The notes beneath the pieces are model-generated. The model ran no database searches and was not told the origin of the DNA. It saw only the letters and a program-made list of their open reading frames with translations. The position numbers were made by a program, and so were the translations under genes. From Blautia sp. (GTDB lineage: Bacteria > Bacillota > Clostridia > Lachnospirales > Lachnospiraceae): a DNA stretch of 64,000 nt. The stretch lies in the NCBI GenBank assembly GCA_029257775.1, contig JARIAQ010000019.1, forward strand, positions 124,001-188,000, written 5' to 3'. Of the stretch, positions 19,011 to 27,752 are shown one piece after another (position 1 is the first letter of the stretch; the number at the start of each line of letters is the position of its first letter).

Positions 19011-19050
19011 GATAAAAAATAAAACTGACGAAAGTCAGGAACGATATTAT

Positions 19051-19206
19051 GATAGAGGTGCAGGTTTCAAGAGTACTCTTTTGCAAGGCAGGGCAGCCGT
19101 AAAAGAGGAAAGGGGAAACTGCCGAAGTGGGAAAATCTTGCCCAGATTTTTCTGCTGGGACATGGTATAAGATATCATGTACTGTCACGATAAGTGGAGC
19201 GCTATC
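19051..19206 (+). ncRNA. Lysine riboswitch (L box) aptamer
   Basis: The P1 helix GATAG (19051-19055) pairs with CTATC (19202-19206). Between them are the L-box core segments AGAGGTGCAGG, TTCAAGAGTACTC, GGCAGCC...GGAAAGGGGAAACTGCCG, CTGCTGGGA and GTCACGATAAGTGGAGCG, in the order known for the lysine riboswitch. An intrinsic terminator follows at 19236-19283, so lysine binding should switch transcription off. It sits in the 336-base gap before the NhaC-type transporter, matching known lysine-regulated LysW transporters. A covariance-model search would settle it, but the match is strong by eye. Confidence 0.93.
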
Positions 19207-19235
19207 ATCATTGGTCATACTCAATTGATTTCAGT

Positions 19236-19283
19236 AAAACCATGAACGCGTTCCCAGTAGGGAGTATCGTTCATGGTTTTTTA
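19236..19283 (+). terminator. Riboswitch-controlled terminator
   Basis: AAAACCATGAACG and CGTTCATGGTTTTTT form a 13-base stem with a 19-base loop and a T-run. It lies between the lysine aptamer and the transporter start at 19347 and is the expected off-state structure. Confidence 0.92.
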
Positions 19284-19346
19284 TTGTATTCTATACTATA
19301 TAATTTTAAATTTATAATGATGTACAAAAGGAAAGGAAAATTGATT

Positions 19347-20963
19347 ATGACGAAAAGAAGGAAAATTTTTACAGCTTCACTAATTTTTATGTTACTCATG
19401 ATGACTTTTGCAGTGACTGTATTTGCAGGAACTGAGGCAGAAACACCAAAACCACATGTATATGCTACTTTTTGGTCTTTAGTACCGCCGGTAGTAGCCA
19501 TTGTATTGGCACTAATCACAAAAGAAGTGTATAGTTCTTTGTTTGTTGGGATTTTAGTAGGGGCTTTATTTGCAGCTGATTTTGGATTTGAGAAAACGGT
19601 AAATAATATTTTAGATGGTGGTTTTATTCACGTTCTTTCTGATTCTTATAATGTGGGTATTTTAATCTTTTTAGTAATCTTAGGAAGTATGGTATGTATG
19701 ATGAACCATGCCGGTGGTTCTGCAGCTTTTGGTAAGTGGGCAAGTACCCACATTAAAACAAGAGTTGGGGCACAGATTGCAACGATTTTATTGGGAATGT
19801 TAATTTTTGTAGATGATTATTTTAATTGTCTTACAGTAGGAAGTGTTATGAAACCGATTACAGATAAGCACAATGTTTCAAAGGCAAAGTTTGCGTATTT
19901 GATTGATTCTACAGCAGCTCCTATTTGTATTATTGCTCCAATTTCTTCTTGGGCAGCAGCAGTCAGTGGCTTTGTGGAAGGGGAAGATGGATTGGCAATT
20001 TTCATGAGGGCTATTCCATATAACTTTTATGCACTGCTTACTATTATTATGATGTTTGGCATTGTTTTGATGAAAGTGGATTTTGGCTCGATGGCAGTTC
20101 ATGAAGCAAATGCTTTAAATGGTGATATTTATACAACAGGAAAGAGAGTAGATCAAGAAGTTTCAGAGAAAAAACCAAATCCAAGAGGAAAAGTAGTAGA
20201 TTTAGTAGTTCCGATTTTGATTTTAATTGTATGCTGTATTACTGGTATGATTTATACAGGTGGATTTTTTAGTGGAACTGATTTTGTAACTGCTTTTTCA
20301 CAAAGTGATGCCTCCTTGGCTTTATCTATTGGAAGTGTATTTGCTTTTCTTATTACGACAATCTTCTATGTTTCAAGACGTGTACTATCTTTTAGGGATT
20401 GTATGGACTGTATTCCAGATGGATTTAAAGCAATGGTACCTGCAATTTTAATTTTAACCTTTGCATGGACGTTAAAAGCTATGACAGACAGTTTAGGAGC
20501 AGCAGTTTTTGTTGCAACAGCTATGAAAAGTGTGGCAGGAGGATTAATGAATTTCCTTCCGGCAATTATCTTTTTAGTAGGATGTTTGTTAGCCTTTGCA
20601 ACGGGAACTTCTTGGGGAACTTTTGGTATTTTAATTCCGATTGTTGTAGCTGTTTTTGGGGAAAGTAACCCACAGTTAATGATTATTTCTATTTCTGCTT
20701 GTATGGCAGGGGCAGTCTGTGGAGACCATTGTTCGCCTATTTCAGATACAACGATTATGGCTTCAGCGGGAGCGCAGTGTAATCATGTAAATCATGTCTC
20801 TACACAGCTTCCTTATGCAGTAACTGTGGCGGCCGTCAGTTTTATTACCTATATTATTGCAGGTTTTACACAGACTGCGTGGATTGCCCTTCCAGCAGGA
20901 ATTATTATGATTCTTTGTGTTTTAGCTATTATTAACTATAATCACAAACGTAAAAATAAATAA
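19347..20963 (+). CDS. lysW: NhaC-family transporter, probable lysine transporter (LysW type)
   Basis: 538 residues from ATG 19347 behind AAAGGAAAGG; longer in-frame starts would lie inside the riboswitch. A signal-like hydrophobic N-terminus ending near 'VTVFAG' is followed by about ten membrane helices. Family marks include 'LIFVDDYFNCLTVGSVMKP', 'STAAPICIIAPISSW' and 'GAVCGDHCSPISDTTIMAS', the conserved NhaC aspartates and serines. NhaC-superfamily proteins under L boxes were proposed in comparative studies to import lysine; the riboswitch here supports the same role. Sodium/proton exchange cannot be excluded. Family is firm, substrate is inferred from regulation. Confidence 0.88.
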   Translation: MTKRRKIFTASLIFMLLMMTFAVTVFAGTEAETPKPHVYATFWSLVPPVVAIVLALITKEVYSSLFVGILVGALFAADFGFEKTVNNILDGGFIHVLSDSYNVGILIFLVILGSMVCMMNHAGGSAAFGKWASTHIKTRVGAQIATILLGMLIFVDDYFNCLTVGSVMKPITDKHNVSKAKFAYLIDSTAAPICIIAPISSWAAAVSGFVEGEDGLAIFMRAIPYNFYALLTIIMMFGIVLMKVDFGSMAVHEANALNGDIYTTGKRVDQEVSEKKPNPRGKVVDLVVPILILIVCCITGMIYTGGFFSGTDFVTAFSQSDASLALSIGSVFAFLITTIFYVSRRVLSFRDCMDCIPDGFKAMVPAILILTFAWTLKAMTDSLGAAVFVATAMKSVAGGLMNFLPAIIFLVGCLLAFATGTSWGTFGILIPIVVAVFGESNPQLMIISISACMAGAVCGDHCSPISDTTIMASAGAQCNHVNHVSTQLPYAVTVAAVSFITYIIAGFTQTAWIALPAGIIMILCVLAIINYNHKRKNK

Positions 20964-21088
20964 TTGATGTGAAAATTAGAAAAACAGCAATATATATAAT
21001 ATTTTTCGCAAGATGAGCATAGAAATTTTGTGAAATATTGTATATTCTTAGAGTATAAAAAATGTTTGAACATGCGAAAGGAGAAAAC

Positions 21089-23254
21089 ATGAGCGAAACA
21101 AATTTTAAAGGTCGTGTAACCATCCCAACAGACGTGGATGTGGTACCTGAAACTCTGGAATTAGTAAAAAGATGGGGTGCTGATGCTATCCGTGACTGTG
21201 ATGGTACAGATTATCCAGAAGAACTGAAAAATGTAGATGCAAAAGTATATTCTACTTATTATACAACAAGAAAAGATAACGAATGGGCAAAGGCAAATCC
21301 TGATGAAATTCAGCAGATGTATATTATGACACCATTCTACACAGCAGTTGATGGTGAATTATCCATTCATTTGATGAATCACCTTTATCCTGATATGTTG
21401 AAAGTAAATTCTCACGATGATATTACACGCTGGTGGGAAGTGATTGACAGAACAACAGGAGAGGTAGTACCTGTAACACAGTGGGATTATAGTGAAGAAA
21501 CAGGAGATGTAACAATTCATGATGCAAAAGCATTTCATGATTATACTGTTAGCTTTTTAGCTTATATCATGTGGGATCCAGTACATATGTACAATGCAGT
21601 TACAAATGGATGGACAAACTTTGAAAAACAAATCACATTTGATGTTCGTCAGCCAAAGACAAAAGAATATTCTATGAAACGTCTTCGTAAATTTATTGAA
21701 GACAATCCACATGTAGATGTTATCCGTTATACAACTTTCTTCCATCAGTTCACATTGATTTTTGATGAATTGGCAAGAGAAAAATATGTAGACTGGTATG
21801 GATATTCTGCATCTGTAAGTCCATATATTTTGGAACAGTTTGAACAGGAAGTGGGATATAAATTTAGACCTGAGTTTATTATTGATCAGGGTTATATGAA
21901 TAATACATATAGAATTCCATCTAAAGAATTTAAAGATTTTCAGGCATTCCAGAGAAGAGAAGTTGCCAAACTTGCAAAAGAAATGGTAGATATTACCCAT
22001 GAATGTGGTAAAGAAGCTATGATGTTCTTAGGGGATCACTGGATTGGTATGGAGCCATTTATGGATGAATTTAAGAGCATTGGTCTTGATGCAGTGGTAG
22101 GAAGTGTAGGAAATGGTTCTACATTACGTTTGATCAGTGATATTAAGGGTGTAAAATATACAGAGGGACGTTTCCTTCCATATTTCTTCCCAGATACATT
22201 CCATGAAGGTGGAGATCCTGTAAAAGAGGCAAAAGTAAACTGGGTAACAGCAAGACGTGCAATTTTAAGAAGTCCAATTGACCGCATTGGTTATGGCGGA
22301 TATTTAAAATTAGCTATGGAATTCCCAGAGTTTATTGATTATGTAGAAAGTGTATGTAATGAATTCAGAACTTTATATGAAAACATTAAGGGTACAACTC
22401 CATATTGCATGAAGAAAGTAGCTGTTTTAAATAGTTGGGGTAAAATGCGTGCATGGGGTAATCATATGGTACATCATGCAATTTACTACAAACAGAACTA
22501 TTCTTATGCAGGAATCATTGAAGCGTTAAGTGGTGCTCCATTTGATGTGAAATTTATCAGTTTTGACGATATCAGAAATACTCCGGAAATTTTAGATGAT
22601 ATTGATGTTGTATTAAATGTAGGTGGTGCATATACAGCATATACAGGTGGAGACAACTGGGCAGATGAAAAAGTTGTAACAGCAGTGAAGAAATTCATTT
22701 ACAACGGAGGCGGATTTATTGGTGTAGGTGAACCTACAGCATACCAGCATGAAGGAAGATATTTCCAATTAGCAGGTGTTATGGGAGTTGAAAAAGAAAC
22801 AGGCTTTACTCTTAACACAGATAAATACAACTGGGAAGAACATGATCACTTTATTATCAAAGATTGTAAAGGTGATGTTGATTTCGGTGAAGGACAGAAA
22901 GCAATTTACGCTCTGCCAGAAGCGACAATCATCAAACAGAAAGATCAGGAAGTACAGATGGCTGTTAATGAATTTGGAAAAGGAAGAAGCGTTTATATTA
23001 GTGGACTTCCATACAGCTTTGAGAATAGCCGTATCCTTTATAGAGCAATTATCTGGGCTTCTAATGATGAAGAAAATCTTCATAGATGGTTCTCCGATAA
23101 TTATAATGTAGAAGTTCATGCCTATGTAAAGAATGGTAAATTCTGTGTTGTAAATAACACTTATGAACCACAGGATACCAGAGTTTATAAAGGCGATGGA
23201 ACAAGCTTTGATTTACATATGGAAGCAAATGAAATTAAATGGTATGAAATTTAA
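21089..23254 (+). CDS. lnpA: GH112 galacto-N-biose/lacto-N-biose-type phosphorylase
   Basis: 721 residues from ATG 21089 with AAAGGAG upstream; an in-frame ATG at 21062 lacks a ribosome site. The enzyme phosphorolyses beta-1,3-galactosyl-N-acetylhexosamine to galactose-1-phosphate. 'FLGDHWIGMEPF' places D316 close to the catalytic D313 known from the Bifidobacterium longum enzyme, and 'WDPVHMYNAVTNGW' gives V165 and N169, matching in offset V162 and N166, residues tied to N-acetylhexosamine recognition. The length agrees with the family. No signal peptide. No kinase, galT or galE lies nearby. The related galactosyl-rhamnose phosphorylase is the main alternative. Confidence 0.9.
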   Translation: MSETNFKGRVTIPTDVDVVPETLELVKRWGADAIRDCDGTDYPEELKNVDAKVYSTYYTTRKDNEWAKANPDEIQQMYIMTPFYTAVDGELSIHLMNHLYPDMLKVNSHDDITRWWEVIDRTTGEVVPVTQWDYSEETGDVTIHDAKAFHDYTVSFLAYIMWDPVHMYNAVTNGWTNFEKQITFDVRQPKTKEYSMKRLRKFIEDNPHVDVIRYTTFFHQFTLIFDELAREKYVDWYGYSASVSPYILEQFEQEVGYKFRPEFIIDQGYMNNTYRIPSKEFKDFQAFQRREVAKLAKEMVDITHECGKEAMMFLGDHWIGMEPFMDEFKSIGLDAVVGSVGNGSTLRLISDIKGVKYTEGRFLPYFFPDTFHEGGDPVKEAKVNWVTARRAILRSPIDRIGYGGYLKLAMEFPEFIDYVESVCNEFRTLYENIKGTTPYCMKKVAVLNSWGKMRAWGNHMVHHAIYYKQNYSYAGIIEALSGAPFDVKFISFDDIRNTPEILDDIDVVLNVGGAYTAYTGGDNWADEKVVTAVKKFIYNGGGFIGVGEPTAYQHEGRYFQLAGVMGVEKETGFTLNTDKYNWEEHDHFIIKDCKGDVDFGEGQKAIYALPEATIIKQKDQEVQMAVNEFGKGRSVYISGLPYSFENSRILYRAIIWASNDEENLHRWFSDNYNVEVHAYVKNGKFCVVNNTYEPQDTRVYKGDGTSFDLHMEANEIKWYEI

Positions 23255-23257
23255 GAG

Positions 23258-23292
23258 AAAAGAAGCTGTACATGTTACAGCTTCTTTTTTTT
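23258..23292. terminator. Terminator after GH112, overlapping convergent AraC gene end
   Basis: AGAAGCTGTA and TACAGCTTCT pair around CATGT, followed by eight T on the plus strand. It overlaps the last codons of the leftward AraC gene, so the two units share the end region. Confidence 0.85.
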
Positions 23293-24108
23293 GCGATAGG
23301 CATTTGGTGTAGTCCCTGTAAGGCGACGAAAAGTCTGGGAAAAATAAGATTGAGAGGAGAATCCACTGATTTCGCCTATTTTCGTAACAGAATAATTTGT
23401 GGATTCCAGTAAATACTGAGCTTCATCTACCCTACGTTGGATTAAGTAGTTAATGGGAGATACTCCTTTATAATTTTTAAAAGCATGAACGAGATAATAT
23501 TTATTAATATGAACAAGAGCACTTAAGGTATCTAGTGTAATGTCTTCGTGATAATGTTCATTAATATATTGTTCGACTAATCGACATTCTCTGGTAGTTT
23601 TTTGCCTTGGAGCAGCAAGAAATTCCTGTCGTGTGTTTCTGGCTACAGATAGTAAAATTAGTTCTAATAGATTTTGACAAATGGTATGATAACCATTTTG
23701 TTGTGTTTGAATTTCTTTTACCAGCGTGTTTAAGTACCATGGAATTTCTGTATGTTCTCGTGAAAGAGAAAATACACAGTAGCTATAAGGTGTTTCTTTT
23801 TTTGAATATTGAAATTGAACGCCTTCAATGCCAAGGGCAATGTATTCCCATGGATGATCTTTGTTTCCAAATTCTGTGTGTGGAATATTAGGATTAATCA
23901 ATACAAGATCATTTTTTTTAACTGGGATTTTTTGACCTTCAATTTGAAAGAATCCAGTTCCCTTTGTCACAAAGAAAAGTTCAGAAAAATAATGGGAATG
24001 TTCCATACTATGCCAGTCTTTATCAGAAGTGGCACAGGTAACGTAAAGAAGCTGTGCTTTTAAAAAGTTAGCGTCATGTCCTTCAAAGGGATAGCGGATA
24101 TTACTCAT
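23275..24108 (-). CDS. AraC-family transcriptional regulator with cupin domain
   Basis: 277 residues. The N-terminal half is a cupin sensor ('HSHYFSELFFVTKGTGFFQI', 'NDLVLINPNIPH'), and the last about 100 residues are the double helix-turn-helix ('DITLDTLSALVHINKYYLVH', 'GFSSQSYFSQTFRRLTGTTP'). AAAGGAGG precedes ATG 24108. Its start lies inside the end of the MATE gene (8-base overlap), so it is co-translated with the exporter and may regulate that unit. It could also act on the convergent GH112 gene, as AraC proteins often sense sugars. Intact, in contrast to the AraC remnant at the left edge. Confidence 0.9.
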   Translation of the reverse strand: MSNIRYPFEGHDANFLKAQLLYVTCATSDKDWHSMEHSHYFSELFFVTKGTGFFQIEGQKIPVKKNDLVLINPNIPHTEFGNKDHPWEYIALGIEGVQFQYSKKETPYSYCVFSLSREHTEIPWYLNTLVKEIQTQQNGYHTICQNLLELILLSVARNTRQEFLAAPRQKTTRECRLVEQYINEHYHEDITLDTLSALVHINKYYLVHAFKNYKGVSPINYLIQRRVDEAQYLLESTNYSVTKIGEISGFSSQSYFSQTFRRLTGTTPNAYRKKKKL

Positions 24109-25468
24109 CGAATTTCTCCTCCTTTTTCATTTCCTTCATGATACTTCTGTTTATAATAACTGCTAAAAGGAAAGTACATAAATCAGCAATCGGCTGAGCT
24201 AACTGTATTCCTAGAATACCTAGAAATGGTGGTAGCAGAAGAACAGTGGGAACGAAAAATATCCCCTGTCGTGCGGCAGCTAAAAGGGATGCCTTAAAAG
24301 TTTTTCCAATGGTTTGTGTCATCATATTATTCATAATTACCCATCCAGATAAAGGAAGAACTATACATTGCATACGAAGAGTAAAAGTTCCGATAATAAT
24401 TACCTGTAGGTCATCTTTTTGAAAAATAGAAATCAAAGGATTTGCAAAGATAAATCCAGTAACACTGATAAAAATAAGTATAAAAGTAGATATCTTTACA
24501 CAAAAGTAGAAAGCTTCTTTTACTCGGCCAAACTTTTTTGCACCATAATTAAATCCACATACAGGCTGAAAACCTTGTCCAAAACCAATAAGAGCAGAAA
24601 TCGCAAATTGGGAAATACGAGATACAATGGACATGGCCGCAATTGCTGCATCTTTGTAAGGGTTTGCGGCCAAGTTTAAAGCCAGTATAGAAATGCTTCC
24701 TAATCCTTGACGAAATAACGAAGGAAGGCCGCCCTGTGCAATAGTGTTTAAATTGGATTTTAAATGTTTCAGGGATGTTAGTTTTAAAGGAATACAGTTA
24801 GAGATTTTCATCCCTAAAAGGAGCAATAGGAAACTGACAAACTGGCTAAGAATTGTTGCCAGAGCAGCTCCGCAGACTCCCATATTGAATTTAAAAATAA
24901 AAAGGGGATCTAGAAAAATATTTAAAATCCCACCAGAGGTAATTCCAATCATAGCATAAAAAGCATTTCCTTGAAAACGTAATTGATTATTTAAAACAAG
25001 TTGTGCAGTCATATAGGGAGAACCCAGTAAAATAATACCAAGATAATCTTTTGTATAAGGTAAAATTGTGGGAGTAGAACCAAGAAGCAGAGAGAAAGGT
25101 TCTAAAAAAATAAGTCCTAAAACCGTAACAAAAATCCCACATAAAATTGCTGAAAAAAATCCAATCCCAGCAAGCTGTTCAGCTGTTTGTATATCTTTTT
25201 CTCCTAATTTTCTAGAAATGGAATTTCCTGAACCATTACCAAAGAAAAATCCAAGAGCTTGTATAATTGCCATGACAGGGAATGCAATGCCCACAGATGC
25301 AGTGGCACTGGTTCCAAGTCTTGATACAAAGAAAGTGTCAGAAATATTATAAATAGAAGTAATTAGCATACTGATAATGGTAGGTACTGCCATTTTTCCG
25401 ATAAGAGGGGGAATGGGGGCAGTGGTCATCATTTGAAATTTTTCTTCTTGTGTAATTTTATGTTTCAA
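24101..25468 (-). CDS. MATE-family efflux transporter
   Basis: 455 residues starting at TTG 25468 behind AAGGAG. About twelve membrane helices in two similar halves; 'MAVPTIISMLITSIYNISDT' opens the first half and 'GFQPVCGFNYGAKKFGRVKE' is the typical mid-protein MATE signature. Such proteins export cationic drugs or metabolites using sodium or proton gradients. It is the first gene of a two-gene leftward unit with the AraC regulator, suggesting inducible export. Substrate unknown. Confidence 0.88.
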   Translation of the reverse strand: MKHKITQEEKFQMMTTAPIPPLIGKMAVPTIISMLITSIYNISDTFFVSRLGTSATASVGIAFPVMAIIQALGFFFGNGSGNSISRKLGEKDIQTAEQLAGIGFFSAILCGIFVTVLGLIFLEPFSLLLGSTPTILPYTKDYLGIILLGSPYMTAQLVLNNQLRFQGNAFYAMIGITSGGILNIFLDPLFIFKFNMGVCGAALATILSQFVSFLLLLLGMKISNCIPLKLTSLKHLKSNLNTIAQGGLPSLFRQGLGSISILALNLAANPYKDAAIAAMSIVSRISQFAISALIGFGQGFQPVCGFNYGAKKFGRVKEAFYFCVKISTFILIFISVTGFIFANPLISIFQKDDLQVIIIGTFTLRMQCIVLPLSGWVIMNNMMTQTIGKTFKASLLAAARQGIFFVPTVLLLPPFLGILGIQLAQPIADLCTFLLAVIINRSIMKEMKKEEKFDE

Positions 25469-25545
25469 GATGTTACTCCTTCCTAGTATGAAAAGTAAAC
25501 CTCATTTTATTATAGGCTTTTTTCTAGGAGTGGACAAGAGAAAAC

Positions 25546-26325
25546 TTAAGTGCGAAGATAGTTTCGCATATTTTTTAAAGCATGTTTTTCCAGTCGACTG
25601 ACCTGTGCTTGGGAAATACCGATTTCTTCGGCAACTTCTGTTTGTGTTTTTCCTTCATAAAAACGCATAGTAATAATATGTTGTTCTCGATCATCTAATT
25701 TTTTTAGAGCTTCTTTTAATGCAATATTTTCAATCCAGTTGTCTTCTTTGTTTTTTTTATCGCTGATTTGATCCATTACATAAAGTGTATCGCCTCCTTC
25801 TGTATAAACGGGTTCGTATAAGCTTACAGGACTTTGGATTGCGTCAAGGGCATATACAATTTCTTCTTTATCAATACCAATTTCTTCTGCAATTTCATTG
25901 ATAGTAGGTTCCTTTAAGTTTTGTTTTACATAGTTTTCTTTTGCATAAATGGCTTTATAAGCAATATCACGAAGAGAACGGCTAACACGAATGGAATTGT
26001 TATCTCTTAAATATCGTCGTATTTCTCCGATAATCATGGGAACGGCATAAGTTGAAAATTTTACATTTAGGGTGGTATCAAAGTTGTCAATGGCTTTAAT
26101 GAGTCCTACACAACCAATTTGGAATAAATCATCTGCATTTTCATTGCTGCTGGAAAAACGTTTGATAACACTTAAAACCAGCCTTAGATTACCTTTAATG
26201 TATAGTTCTCTCGCTTTATGATCACCTTCTTTAATGCGTACAAATAATGCATCTTTTTCTTCATTTGTGAGAACGGGAAGACGTGATGTATTTACACCGC
26301 AAATTTCTACTTTATTAAGTGCCAT
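25546..26325 (-). CDS. sigG: Sporulation sigma factor SigG
   Basis: 259 residues from ATG 26325, with TGGAGG nine bases upstream; an in-frame upstream start adds 37 residues with no family match. The N-terminus 'NKVEICGVNTSRLPVLTNEE' is diagnostic of SigG. Region 2 has 'DDLFQIGCVGLIKAIDNFD' and region 4 has 'YEGKTQTEVAEEIGISQAQV'. SigG directs late forespore genes after engulfment. In many spore formers it follows spoIIGA-sigE; here it stands alone beside a MATE unit. Its presence indicates a spore-forming lineage, although sporulation ability itself cannot be read from one gene. Confidence 0.95.
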   Translation of the reverse strand: MALNKVEICGVNTSRLPVLTNEEKDALFVRIKEGDHKARELYIKGNLRLVLSVIKRFSSSNENADDLFQIGCVGLIKAIDNFDTTLNVKFSTYAVPMIIGEIRRYLRDNNSIRVSRSLRDIAYKAIYAKENYVKQNLKEPTINEIAEEIGIDKEEIVYALDAIQSPVSLYEPVYTEGGDTLYVMDQISDKKNKEDNWIENIALKEALKKLDDREQHIITMRFYEGKTQTEVAEEIGISQAQVSRLEKHALKNMRNYLRT

Positions 26326-26545
26326 AGCAAGAATCCTCCAATCATGTAATAAGAATACTCTATGAAAAGCATTCTCCACGAAGCACAACAATATACGACA
26401 AAAGAGGAAATTTAATAAAGTTTTAGACCTTGACATAAAGAAGATAACTAGACGTTTTCTGGGAATGGATATCTTGTGAATGATAAATTAATTGCATGGG
26501 ATTTTATAATTTTTAGTATTTTTTATAAGAATTGTAAAAAAAGTA

Positions 26546-26575
26546 TTGACAATCTGTCGGAAATCAGTATATAAT
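26546..26575 (+). promoter_or_regulatory. Strong promoter of the tRNA pair
   Basis: TTGACA (26546-26551) and TATAAT (26570-26575) are perfect consensus boxes with an 18-base spacer, 30 bases before the first tRNA, typical of stable-RNA genes. Confidence 0.9.
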
Positions 26576-26605
26576 AGCAAGGCAGTCAACAATGAACTGC
26601 AAAAC

Positions 26606-26678
26606 GGGATCTTAGCTCAGCTGGGAGAGCATCTGCCTTACAAGCAGAGGGTCACAGGTTCGAGCCCTGTAGGTCCCA
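26606..26678 (+). tRNA. tRNA-Val (anticodon UAC)
   Basis: A full cloverleaf of 73 bases: acceptor GGGATCT pairs with AGGTCCC, the anticodon stem TCTGC/GCAGA encloses CTTACAA (anticodon TAC), and the T-loop GTTCGAGCC is present. The 3' CCA is not encoded. Confidence 0.95.
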
Positions 26679-26708
26679 TTTCTTTTGCGAAAGCAAAAAA
26701 GAAAAGAT

Positions 26709-26782
26709 GGCGAGATAGCTCAGTTGGCTAGAGCATACGGTTCATACCCGTAGTGTCGAGGGTTCGAATCCCCCTCTCGCTA
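26709..26782 (+). tRNA. tRNA-Met (anticodon CAU, elongator type)
   Basis: Acceptor GGCGAGA pairs with TCTCGCT (first pair G-U); the anticodon stem TACGG/CCGTA encloses TTCATAC (anticodon CAT); T-loop GTTCGAATC. The D-arm and acceptor resemble elongator Met. A lysidine-modified tRNA-Ile (CAU) is the alternative. CCA is not encoded. Confidence 0.9.
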
Positions 26783-26784
26783 CT

Positions 26785-26818
26785 AAAAAAGCGATGCAAT
26801 AATTGCATCGCTTTTTTG
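26785..26818 (+). terminator. Terminator after the tRNA pair
   Basis: AAAAAAGCGATGCAAT and ATTGCATCGCTTTTTT form a long A/T-flanked hairpin directly after tRNA-Met; its symmetry allows it to stop the leftward proC transcript too. Confidence 0.92.
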
Positions 26819-26843
26819 TGTCTGCCATAATAGTAGAAGGTTC

Positions 26844-27638
26844 TTATAATTTGCGGGTTTTTTGGATGCATGCACGTACTGCATCAATAACAGCGCTTCG
26901 CATACCCTCTTTTTCTAAAATATTAATCCCTTCAATAGTAGTTCCTCCAGGTGAACATACCATATCCTTTAATTCTCCCGGATGTTTTTGCGTTTCTAAG
27001 ACCATTTTAGCACTGCCTAGAACAGCCTGTGCGGCGAAATTGTAAGCCTGTTTTCTAGGCATACCTTCAGCTACAGCACCATCTGCCAAAGCTTCAATAA
27101 ATAGGAAGACAAAAGCCGGAGAACTTCCACTGACAGCACCGACAATATCAAGAATAGGTTCTGTAACAAGATCAGCCTGTCCAAAAGACCTTAAAAGAGT
27201 AAGAACGTTTTTGAGTTCTTCACTGGATACTAGGCAGTCAGGGCATACACCTGTAATACCTTCACCTACAAGGGAAGGTGTGTTAGGCATGGTCCGGATG
27301 ATTTTTTTATCATTTCCCAAATGTTCTTTTAACCAGTCTAGATTTTTTCCGGCAATAACGGAAATGATTACTTGTTCCTTTGTTAAAATGTTTTTTATCT
27401 CAAGTGCTACATCAGAACAAAATTGGGGTTTTACAGAAAGAAAAAGATAATCAGCTGTTTTGGCAACTTCAAGATTATTTGTGATACAGGAAATTCCCAG
27501 TGTATTTTCAATTTTTTTAGCAGAACTTGGTGTTTTTACAGAAGCGATAATATCTTCAGGCTTTGCCAGTCCTTTATTCAAAATGCCACCAATAATAGCA
27601 GAAGCCATATTACCACATCCGATAAATCCTAATTTCAT
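26844..27638 (-). CDS. proC: Pyrroline-5-carboxylate reductase
   Basis: 264 residues. It catalyses the last proline-synthesis step, reducing pyrroline-5-carboxylate with NAD(P)H in the cytoplasm. The Rossmann motif 'MKLGFIGCGNMASAIIGG' is at the N-terminus. The C-terminal dimer/active-site region has 'GSSPAFVFLFIEALADGAV' and the signature 'HPGELKDMVCSPGGTTIEG'. AAGGAGG precedes the ATG at 27638. Length is normal. No proA or proB is adjacent. Confidence 0.95.
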   Translation of the reverse strand: MKLGFIGCGNMASAIIGGILNKGLAKPEDIIASVKTPSSAKKIENTLGISCITNNLEVAKTADYLFLSVKPQFCSDVALEIKNILTKEQVIISVIAGKNLDWLKEHLGNDKKIIRTMPNTPSLVGEGITGVCPDCLVSSEELKNVLTLLRSFGQADLVTEPILDIVGAVSGSSPAFVFLFIEALADGAVAEGMPRKQAYNFAAQAVLGSAKMVLETQKHPGELKDMVCSPGGTTIEGINILEKEGMRSAVIDAVRACIQKTRKL

Positions 27639-27752
27639 AATTGAATCCTCCTTTTTTATCTATTATGCAGTTTTTTTCTGGCATTTTCAAGTATTGCTTT
27701 CGTGACAGTACTATATTAAAATAAAAGGAAGAAAAATAGAGGAGAGAAAATT

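Noticed and set aside
19194..19346. Long in-frame extension upstream of the NhaC-family gene
   Set aside because: It runs through the end of the lysine aptamer and the terminator and has no ribosome site; ATG 19347 has one and yields the proper membrane N-terminus.
26546..26731. Small plus-strand open frame over the tRNA-Val gene
   Set aside because: It is the tRNA and its promoter read as protein; no ribosome site.
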